Part shown: piece after piece, positions 23,981 through 32,801 of the stretch
How positions within the stretch are numbered: the stretch's first letter is position 1
Layout of the letters: every line of letters begins with the position of its first letter
Origin: Brasenia schreberi
Lineage: Eukaryota > Streptophyta > Magnoliopsida > Nymphaeales > Cabombaceae
NCBI GenBank assembly: GCA_036023115.1
Contig: JAYKKT010000088.1
Span: 805,001-869,000 of the forward strand
Direction of reading: 5' to 3'
DNA length: 64,000 nt
Notes under the pieces: generated by a model
Seen by the model: the letters and a program-made list of their open reading frames with translations, nothing else
What the model was told of the DNA's origin: nothing
Databases searched by the model: none
Program-made: the position numbers and the translations under genes

Positions 23981-24725
23981 TCAGGAAAAAATGAACAAAA
24001 AATTGGAAATATGGAGAGACATTAAAAAGTAATGGCTTTTGACTTAGTAGAACAAAGACGTAATGTATGAAATACAAATATAATTATTTGATTATTTTAG
24101 ATGACAGAGAAATTAAGATTAGCACATATTGCATATTTTATAAATAAGAAAAGTTTTAAATATCTAAAATCAGTTTTTTAATTCGATTAGAAATTGAAGA
24201 AGATATTACTTATAGAATTAATGTGGATTGGTTAAAATAGGTAGGTGCATCAACTATTGTATCTGATAAGAAATAAGAAGGTATCATTAAAGTTGAAAGG
24301 TAAATATTATAGAGCAATAATTAGGTCCCTTATAGTATATGGTTTTGAGTGTTGGGGAGTTAATCATATAAATGTATAAAAGATGTTGGTTGTAGAAATA
24401 AAGATGTGAGATGAATGTGTAGTTACATATACGTGAGGTTACTAGAAACAAATTGAGAGTGATTAAGAAATGAGAAAATGAGAAAAAATCATTTAAGATG
24501 ATTTGAGCACGGGAAAAAAAATACCAAAAATACTCCTTTAAGAAGTAATGAGAAACTAGATTATAAAGATGAAAGTCACAAAACTGTTGAAAGGAAATAA
24601 TAAAGAATGATATAGCTTATGTTGAGTTAGCTGTTAGCATTAGCATGACACATGATTGGGCTTTGTGAAACCAAGGAATCCAGGTGGCCGACCCATCTAG
24701 TATGAGAAAAGGCTTAGTTGTTGGT
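23981..24725 (+). mobile_element. RTE LINE, 5'-truncated, with likely target duplication
   Basis: This corresponds to the full-length element from about 14770 to its 3' end, heavily mutated. It ends in the AGTATGAGAAAAGGCTTAGT and TTG tail. Flanking ATGCTGAACATTA (23968-23980) and ATGCTGAAACATA (24726-24738) are near-identical and probably represent the target duplication. Confidence 0.8.
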
Positions 24726-24859
24726 ATGCTGAAACATAGTGGGAAAACTGGTCAACTAAAACAGCTGCCAAGCCAGTGGAGTAGAGTTAAAGTTTTCAGC
24801 TTGTATTAAAAATGTCTAATGAACAGCTAACTCCATCAACGGCTTGGGTTTGTTCTTAT

Positions 24860-25050
24860 ATAATTACATCCTAGGACTGAAGCTCCTCGGATCGAGACTT
24901 AGTTGCATTCCGATGGCATCAATCGCGAGGCCTATGTTGGCTGGTGTCTTGTGGAAAGGAATTGCCTCTGTGGAAGTCGAAACCCTGATTGCCTGCTTCA
25001 CTGGAATCCCTCCCATCATTTCTGTGTGAATCCCTTTGATCGTTAGTCCT
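24860..25050 (-). other. Unrecognised minus-strand 3'-terminal exon candidate
   Basis: An acceptor-like TTTGTTTGCATATGTGCAG precedes an open stretch with residues MMGGIPVKQAIRVSTSTEAI and a C-terminus LSLDPRSFSPRM, then a stop. The residue mix is that of a real soluble protein. I do not recognise the family. The plus-strand frame over the same bases is more hydrophobic and less convincing. Confidence 0.25.
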
Positions 25051-26070
25051 ACTGCACATATGCAAACAAATTAAGGTATTATATTGCACATTGCACCTAC
25101 CTCATAAATTAGCTATCAGTGTCTTTTCTTATCTGTTCATTGCAAAAGATGCATCAAGCTAGCTGGCATATGAGAGGAAGCTTCGAAGGGGAGAAATGGC
25201 ATTGCCATCTTCCTCCATTGACACAAACATGCATAAAAAATAAGTAAAGTTCACGTAAAATGTTCAAGGAAAATAAAGATCCCAGAAAATACAAAAAAGA
25301 TCTCGTTCACCTTAAGAATAATGATAAGGGGAACCCTGGATTTCAGGGTCTTATCTTCTTGCCCTTCTGAACTTGCAGGACACAATTACTCGGCCTAGGC
25401 AAAGTCCAGTTTAATTATCTTAGTCTTTCTTGAGAAGGTTATGGTGCATGTATCGATAATTATCGAGTGGTTAGCCGATGCACGGCTCTCATGCACCACA
25501 GTTGCATAGTACGTAGACTCTTTCGTAGACATACCAAGGAGTCTTCAAACTGCCAAATCCATCTATTGAAGATTAATCTGGGCCATGCTTTACTAGATGA
25601 ACATGATCTCCTGGCCCAAGTTTAAGCCCAATCTAGAATAGGTACTGGATATGGATCTAGAAAAAATTGAAGCAATCAAATCCTATATTCCTTTGGGAAC
25701 AAACATAGAAGCCCCTGATGTGGTTTTGTAGGGCAGTCATGCAAGAAGAGATTCATTTGAGGAATTATGTGATCTGCCAGTGACAACCTAACAAATACAC
25801 TGCTGCATCAGAGAAGGGCAGTTAGAGGTTCAAACCCCGTCAACACAGCCCCTTTTGCAAGCCAACCCAATATATAATTGCCCGGTTACGGCCTAAGTCC
25901 GACAATGCTCCTTGTGAAAGATGTTCATTAGGAATGTCAATTAGAGCTGTTTGGTGCTGGTTAAGCCTGCATCATGCGACCTAAATCAACCAAAAGGTAT
26001 GGCCCGGGGAGGCACTAGAATGACACATAACCTGGTTTGCTAAATGACTGGTGAAAGGGGCATAGAACAC
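25051..26070. other. Unassigned DNA
   Basis: No recognisable coding family is present. A tRNA-like AGAGGTTCAAACCCCG near 25825 hints at an old SINE fragment. Confidence 0.4.
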
Positions 26071-26145
26071 TAGCTTGCTAGGGGGTTGGCTCTGTGACGA
26101 GAGGTCAGGAGTTCGATGGCAAGGTGTGCATCTAATGGGATCTCG
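26071..26145 (+). mobile_element. SINE fragment (family S2-like)
   Basis: TAGGGGGTTGGCTCTGTGAC, GGTCAGGAGTTCGATGGC and AAGGTGTGCATCT follow the order of family S2. The 3' end is lost. Confidence 0.4.
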
Positions 26146-26898
26146 GATGATGGCTCACTAGCTCGGCTAGCCTGTAAGCTCCCAGGTTAAGAGATGAAGC
26201 CAGTCTTGCAATGTCACCAAACAACCTCATGGTTGCCTACTTAAGTAAGTGGTCTAGCCAAAAATTTGCAAACCAATAAAACCTAACCCTCCTTGACGTC
26301 GCCTGAACACACCTCCTTGCCCGCCTGTTGTATGCTCTTGTATGTTAATTCAAGTAGAAACGTGCACAAACTAAAAAGATGTATCTTGTGTCATTTTGAT
26401 GCGTCTCGATGGCAAAATCTCTTAATGGTTGCCTTTGAGCTGATAGCAACCTTTGAACCACATGAATGAAAGGCATAGATCGCTTTGGACTTCCATAAAA
26501 AAGAAGAAGAAGGAAACGAAAGTTGAGTGCTTCAAACCCTTGAGAGCCTTAGTTTTGCTTTCCATTTCATAAGAGGCGTGGTGTTGGTAGTGATCACATG
26601 GGTCTATGATAAATTAAGCCTTCCTTCTGACAGGTCCAAATCAGGTTTCCTCTAAACAATTCCTTCCTGACCTAAACATGTCTCCCCTTATATATATACA
26701 CACACATTTCACAACTGCACATAATGACGGCAGTTGTGTTAATGGCATTTTAGTTAGTTCATCTCACAGAACATGATTCCTGCACCTTCATTTGACAACA
26801 TGAATGTTATGCTGGCAGAGCTTCCTGCAGTTCCTAGTAACCAAATTCCTGATCAAGGCTCATCTTGGCCAGCTTATCCCAACATGCGTTACTTTCCC

Positions 26899-26900
<2 letters not shown>
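26146..26900. other. Unassigned DNA
   Basis: A plus-strand frame from 26773 (MIPAPSFDNMNVMLAELPAV) is protein-like for about 45 codons but then enters a microsatellite. It may be a fragment of a gene or chance. Confidence 0.2.

Positions 26901-26963
<63 letters not shown>
26901..26963. repeat. (AT)n microsatellite
   Basis: About 29 AT units with a short TG-rich lead. Confidence 0.95.
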
Positions 26964-26966
<3 letters not shown>

Positions 26967-27126
26967 CTTCATCCCAATGGTCCTTCCGTTTCATTTCCTG
27001 ATTGATCAACTATCCGGTTATTCAACTGTGGGTTCTGCATTAGAGCTTATGGTTATTCCATGCAACGTGAATACTCTCCAATGGCAATATCATAGGCTTT
27101 AGATATAGTTGGAAGATGCAAACAAC

Positions 27127-27310
27127 TTATATATAAACTCAATCAAAACCAATCTCAATCATCTAATTCAAGAACATGAATGATGAAAGGTAACTTTTTA
27201 ATTTTGAATCTCAACCACTCATGAATGATATTTTGTTTTGGATTAAATTTTCATTGGGTCGTTTGCATCCTTCAGCCTCTCTCTCTCTCTCCCTCTCTCT
27301 CTATATGTGT
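27127..27310. mobile_element. Microsatellite-bounded dispersed element, copy 3 (weak left end)
   Basis: The left end is ACTTATATATAAACTCAATC. The right end is a (CT)n block at 27280-27302 followed by ATATGTGTG. The core has CTCAATCATCTAATTCAAG and ACTTTTTAATTTTGAATCTC words resembling other copies. Confidence 0.35.
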
Positions 27311-27377
27311 GTGTGCATGTGCATGCATGTATGTGAACTTCTCTGTGTCTCAACCAGTTTTACCTTTTAAATTAAAG

Positions 27378-27500
27378 AATAAGCTGCTCAACAAGTGAGC
27401 TCGCATCACCAGGTTGTCAACTCTCAAGTTGAAAGCCATGAGTTTGACACCCGGAGCATTTCATCTGGTTTCGCCGGCATCTCCATTGTACACACACAAA
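27378..27500 (+). mobile_element. tRNA-derived SINE (family S2)
   Basis: CAACTCTCAAGTTGAAAGCC, a B-box-like CATGAGTTTGACACCC and a 3' end with TCATCTGGTTTCGCCGGC and CATTGTACA are followed by an A-rich run. Confidence 0.6.
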
Positions 27501-28138
27501 AAAAAGAACTAGAAATTGTGTTGCTATCGTGTAACAGGGCATGAGCGGAGGATTTCTCTCGTATTATTCAAGAAATGGGTGCAAAAGCTGTCCAAGGCAA
27601 CTGAAATTGTGTAATCAGAGTAAAGGGAGCACTTATTGTTTAACATCACCTCTGCTAGGTCTATGTGAGGTCGTTATTAAAGGAAAAGGGTTGCAGTTGC
27701 CGACGTGATTCAATTCACTGCATCGTAAAAAGACACATCTCCCTCGTTTTTCCAATATCTTTATGTGTCACAAAGGCAGTTTTATATGCTCATCTTTTAT
27801 AAAACTATAAGCTCAACTGTCCAAGTAAACCATCCCGAAGCATTCTTTGAGAGATCAACGGTGATGATTGAGCCATGATTCTTTGTTCCACGGTGGATCT
27901 CTAGGTCATCATTCAATGAACTTTTTTGATATACGTGCGTCCGGTGAGGATGGGTACGTTAGATCTCTCTTTGTTTTCCAAATAAATAAATATACAATGA
28001 CCTAAGTACCTTGTCGCAACAAACACTTTGAATAAGTTTATTGAAGTTTTATGCACATTAAAAAAGCTTACCTAGGCTTGATAATGCTCCAATAACAAAT
28101 GCTTTAACCTTCAAATCTTTAATTCATATAGTAAGATG
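27501..28138. other. Unassigned DNA
   Basis: No gene or structured repeat could be supported. Confidence 0.5.
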
Positions 28139-28465
28139 TAAACATGGCCGTTTCTGGGTAAACTGGGACCGGCGGTTAGGACCGCCAATTTTTGTAAATC
28201 GGGACTGGTTGTTCAAAACCACTGATCTACTTGGAACCATGAACCCAAACCAACCAGATTCTACCCAGTTAAGGTTGAAATAAAAAATCAAAAGAAAAAT
28301 GTAAGAAAAACAATTTTGAACAAAAAAACTTATAAATTTGGACTAAAATCAGGAGTTTGAACCATGGGTTTCGACTCATTCCATGCCGGGTTTGATTATA
28401 GCTGGCTTTGGCATTATTACAACTCCGGTTCAAACCAGTGGTTTAGTTTGGAAGGGCCATGTCTA
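28139..28465. mobile_element. hAT-like MITE, GGTTC-rich family
   Basis: It starts TAAACATGGCCGTTTCTGGG. Its end, reverse-complemented, reads TAGACATGGCCCTTCCAAAC. The interior AAACCACTGATCTACTTGG has a close counterpart in the copy at 50014-50310. Flanking 8-mers do not match, so the target duplication is lost or the ends are slightly off. Confidence 0.5.
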
Positions 28466-29358
28466 GGCCATGAGTTGTTCCCTCCTATGCTGGCTGCAGA
28501 TATCATAGACCCTGTGTTAAGAGTGGATACAGGTACGCACAAACAGTATTGCATATGCTATCGTACGGTATAATATGAACCCTTGTTTTTAGTTTTAACG
28601 AATGAAGATTTACTTTTGAATAAACTTAAAAACATATTAAAGTCATAAAATAAAATATTATATGATACAATATGGTAATATCGTATATAAAATGGTAGCC
28701 ACACTGACAAATATGTAAAAATGAGAAGAGGGTACCTGGATCATATCGTTCTTGGAAATTTGATATGCGAACACTCAGAAGTGTTCTATATGGCATTTGG
28801 AGTTTTCTATAAGATGACTTCATACATGACACAAGAACCCGACGTGACGCAACGTGAACAGAAATGAAACACGAAATTGGTACAAGAGCATGATCGAGTT
28901 GACCCGTGTACGATTATAGCGAACCTTCCTGCAAATCAGAAGTCAGCCTCTTAAGCAACGAACAAGAGCTACAAATCACTTGTCAATAAAACGCATTGTT
29001 TCTTGTTATATATATATTATAAATGATAATTATAACATTGTTTATATAATAACATACCAATATGATAAATAAAGATATTGGGGTGGATATGCGACCGTAA
29101 GCGCATTGTGTTGATGATGAAGACAACTTTGTAATACCACTCCTTCATGAAAGCGAGTTGCTTCCTGGAATCTGAACTTAAGATGAGTGTGTGCATTTAG
29201 AAAGGAGTTGATATGAAGCTTGGTCGAGATTAATAAACTTATTACGGAATTACTTGATTCCTAGTTTACTCAGAAACAAACAAGGCTACCAAATTATACG
29301 TTTTATTACTTTTCAAAATGAAGTCACTCTTTTTTGCCCGATATATAACGGGGAGACA
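28466..29358. other. Unassigned AT-rich DNA
   Basis: No coding or structural signal was found. Confidence 0.5.
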
Positions 29359-29566
29359 GAAACTTCGCTCTTGTAAGGGATTACTCTTGCATGGTCGGTC
29401 TCAAGTGGATAAAAAAGGAGGGTTGTATTAGGCTTTCGACAGCCACCATAAAACTTTGTCGGACTTATCTACTATGAATTCTACAAATTACGATAGGGCT
29501 ATGTGAAAACAAAGAATCCATGTAGCAAACCCATCTAGTATGAGAAAAGACTTAGTTGCTATTATT
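29359..29566 (+). mobile_element. Short non-autonomous RTE derivative ('mini-RTE'), copy 1
   Basis: The first 120 bp or so match the 5' end of the full-length LINE (GAAACTTCGCTCTTGTAAGG ... AAAACTTTGTCGG). The last 85 bp or so match its 3' end (GAAAACAAAGAATCCATGTA ... AGTATGAGAAAAGACTTAG). About 3.1 kb in between is missing. The join lies inside AATTACGATAGGGCTATG. The copy at 58286-58400 has the same join. Confidence 0.7.
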
Positions 29567-29569
29567 ACA

Positions 29570-29650
29570 ATGGAAAACTGAAGCCAAGTATGCACACACT
29601 GAGAATCGAACGCACCGTTATCTTACCTGTGGCATCGTGACAAGAAGGCT
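29570..29650 (-). mobile_element. SINE fragment (family S2-like)
   Basis: On the minus strand GTGCGTTCGATTCTCAGTG lies where the B box should be, followed by GTGTGCATACTTGGCTTCAG. Confidence 0.4.
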
Positions 29651-29697
29651 AAACACCATGAGTGCTAAATCAAGTTACTCCGAGTTCAAAAGTAGTG

Positions 29698-29795
29698 TGT
29701 GGCATTAGCTCAACGGTAGGACGCTCTAGCGTCATTATAGTTCACTCCCACGGGATGTATGTGTTAGGCTTCGGTCTCCTCTTGTTAAAAAGAAA
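29698..29795 (+). mobile_element. tRNA-derived SINE (family S1)
   Basis: The A box reads TTAGCTCAACGGTAGGACGC and the degenerate B box reads TAGTTCACTCCCACGG. The 3' end is GTGTTAGGCTTCGGTCTCC plus an A-rich run. This is the best-preserved S1 copy in the window. Confidence 0.65.
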
Positions 29796-30900
29796 GTTGT
29801 GCATGATTTATAAAATATGTAAATAGGCGTTCAATGAATTAATCGTTTTACAGGCTTAGGAAAATTTGGAGTTTTAAAGGGAAAAAAGACACTAGGAACA
29901 ATGAAAATGTGAACGTGAAATGTTTTAATCAAAGATTAAAAATGTAAATAACGTTAAAATAGATCTTAACCTAACGCCTTTTTGGGGGTGGTGTCAGAAC
30001 AAGGCGCAGGCCTAGGACCAGGTCCAGTCTAGAAAAGTTTTGGCCGGTCAAAAACCATGACCAAAGAAGCACGAAGAGCGCTATCGACATAGACCTTCTC
30101 CCAGCCATTGATCTAGATATCAGAAGAACGATAACCCTACATCTTAAGATGAACGGCGTCGAATGTCATCTGACTGAGAAGACCAACACCGCTCTGGGAT
30201 TCAGCTGATCCCTCTCGGGAAAAGGGATGATGTGAAAAGGTCACAGTAACTTCCATTATATCCAACTGACAGGCCCATTACTGTCATTTCCTTATCCCAT
30301 TTTCCTGGATTTTCCAATTTCTAGAAATTGATTCGGGGAGAAGTGGGAAAACTATTTTCTGATTTCTCCACCAGCTGTAGTATCCCGTCCTTTCATGGTC
30401 CCGTTTTGTCCTTCTTTTGTGTTTTTTTTTGGATTTTCCGATTTCGAGATGACTGAAGCTTTTGATCCACAAGAAAATATCCCTCCCGAAGACATTTATA
30501 GCAAAAATGCCATCTATAGAAAATATCCCGTAGGGGTTGCTCACTAAACCCTCCATCTCAAGTTCGTACATCTCGCTTCCGCCTTCTCGTTATAAAAGAA
30601 AAACTTACATATCATCATTTACTATTTGTTTCTTATTTATCGAAAAAGTATTTTATGTGATAAGAAAATACTATTTGTTTAAAAAATAGTATTATAAATC
30701 ATATGTAAAATTACAATATGACATTATTCTAGATCTTGGACGATCAATCATTCACAAAAATTGTACTTACATGGTAGAAGATACATGTGAGATTACACAA
30801 GAAGAGAATTAGATCCCGAATAAAGTTATAAAAGAAATTATGTAATTAAATATTAATATAAGATTATGAAAATGAAAAGCATTTAATATGAATTGAACAT
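29796..30900. other. Unassigned DNA
   Basis: A GC-richer segment at 29990-30570 has a minus-strand frame (30284-30571) without family resemblance. The rest is AT-rich. Confidence 0.4.
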
Positions 30901-31000
30901 TTATAGGAGACATTAATAATCAATTAAAGATAAGTACCTTTTAATGAAGAAAGATATCAAAAGTATTGAAAAGAAAAAATAAAATATGATCATACTCTAT
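30901..31000 (+). repeat. Source copy of the 100-bp direct repeat
   Basis: The segment from TTATAGGAGACATTAATAAT to CATACTCTAT recurs at 31228-31325 with only a handful of differences. It lies outside the LINE insertion and is the likely donor of the filler found there. Confidence 0.8.
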
Positions 31001-31214
31001 CTGTAAAACAAAATTAAACATAAGAAACAAAAATCGAGTATTCGGCTGTCGAACTGACCGCTTAATATGAAGCTTGGTTGTGGTTTTAGTTTTGAGAGGT
31101 GTGAATGGAAGCGGATTTAAAAGTTGTTTAAGGATAGAGCAAATAGCCTCTCGAATGGTTTAGGTTGTGGGAGACCATGTATTAGGTAGCTTATGAATCT
31201 AACTTTAAGCAGTC

Positions 31215-31852
31215 AATTTTAAGTCAATTATAGGAGATTAATAATCAATTAAAGATAAGTACCTTTTAATGAAGAAAGATATGAAAAGTGTTGAAAAGAA
31301 AAAATAGAACATTATCATATTCTATGGAGATGTTACGCATGGAATTAATGGTGATTGGTTAAAATGGAGATGAGTATCAAGTATTCGTTGTGATAAGAAG
31401 ATGCCATTAAAATTAAAAGATAAATATTACAGAGCAACAATTAGATTTATCATGTTTTACATGTATAAAAGATGTCTTTGATAGAAATGAAGATGTTGAG
31501 ATGGATTAGTGGTCATATAAGAAAAGACCGTATACTTAATGAAGTTATTAGAAACAATTTAGGAGTGTCACCAATAGAGGATAAAATGAGATAATATAGT
31601 TTAAGATGGTTTCAACATATAGAAAAAAGATAAAAAAAAAGAACGTGTAAGAAGGTATGAAAAACTAAATTTTGAAAGTAAAGGTAGAGGATGATCAGAA
31701 AAGTATTGGAAAGAAACAACAAAGAATGATCTAGCTTATTGTGAGTTAATTTCTAACACGACACGTGATAGGATTATATGAAAACAAAGAATTCATCTAG
31801 CCGACCTGTCTAATATGAGAAAAAGCTTCGTTGTTGTTGTTAAATTTTAAGT
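31215..31852 (+). mobile_element. 5'-truncated RTE LINE with filler DNA at its 5' junction
   Basis: A 10-bp duplication AATTTTAAGT (31215-31224 and 31843-31852) brackets the insert. Within it, 31228-31325 is the copied 100-bp segment, and 31326-31842 is LINE 3' sequence beginning GGAGATGTTACGCAT and ending in a (TTG)n tail. The disrupted host repeat is found uninterrupted at 5456-5520, which confirms the insertion site. Confidence 0.75.
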
Positions 31853-32285
31853 TGATTTTTGAAATTTTGATAGACACGAATGTCTCATCTCAGCTCAATG
31901 TAGATCCGTTATTGGATGGATATTAGGTGTGTAACTAACTCATTATAGTTCAGCTCGTTGAGAAAAGGTCATTAGTTCAATACCCAAACCTGCATGTGAG
32001 GTGAATCAAACCCGAGCTTGCCCAAAACCAACTGTGCTAAACACAACCCTACTAGAAGACATGGTAATGGAGTGCGAGAGACAACGAAATAAGGGTAACA
32101 TCGTAACCTTTGCGGCCCTCTCTATTGGTTTCAACAGTATTAATTGTGGACTTGTTATCGGGTTTTGGGTACATAGAGAGAAAGCAACTGCAAGTGTGAC
32201 AAGGGCAACTCAGAAGCCCATTTAATAACACATTTATTTATAAACAACTCATCGAATGGAAATTACATAAAGATCCATCAAAGTA
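31853..32285. other. Flank between the LINE and the GRAS promoter
   Basis: It contains the right half of the split dispersed repeat (to about 31920). A SINE-like stretch lies near 31935-32010, with GTCATTAGTTCAATACCC as a B-box-like segment. Confidence 0.4.
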
Positions 32286-32801
32286 GAGAGAGACGGAGAG
32301 AACCATTTTCTTTCTTTTTTTTTATAGAGGAAACTAAGTAAAGAAGAAGATTATGTGTGAATTACAGAGAGAGAAAGTTGAGGGGGGCCACTTTATCACC
32401 TTTTTTACGTTCCACGCATCCATGGCAGAGGAGAAGAGAGTACAGAATGCACAGAGTAGAAGAGAAGAGAAAAGAGGGGGGAAACCAGAAAAGAGGGTAA
32501 GAGGTAGAGCAGTGTAGTAAAGAGGAAAGAAAGACTGTAATTTGAGAGAGAGAGAGAGAAATGGTCTGTTTGAGTGCACCCACCCACCATATACTCCTTC
32601 CTCTTTACCCGTTGTAATCTCGCGCGTCTCTCTCTCCATCCATCTCTCTCTCTCTCACACACACACACATTTTTCTTAAATACGTCATGGGAATAGAGAG
32701 GTGATGGGTAGTCTGAAAGATAAAGTCTCAGCCGCGTTGGAGTGAAAGGTACCGCCTTTCTGGTGGTTTTCCGAGTGGGCACTTGGTTTTCGGGCGACTA
32801 G
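32286..32801 (+). promoter_or_regulatory. Promoter and 5' leader region of the GRAS gene
   Basis: A GAGAG-rich plus-strand stretch, a CT-rich block and (CA)n at about 32640-32670 precede the gene. No unambiguous TATA box is visible. If transcription starts upstream of about 32680, the leader holds two short upstream frames: ATG at 32688 (5 codons) and ATG at 32704 (13 codons, ending at 32745). Such upstream frames could lower translation. The minus-strand frames here are reflections of the CT-rich composition. Confidence 0.4.

Noticed and set aside
26773..27102. 109-codon frame starting MIPAPSFDNMNVML
   Set aside because: It crosses a 60-bp (AT)n tract and neither flank resembles a known domain. 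Kept only as a weak note.
32334..32782. Minus-strand frames upstream of the GRAS gene
   Set aside because: Serine/leucine-rich frames that follow from the CT/GA-rich leader; no domain.
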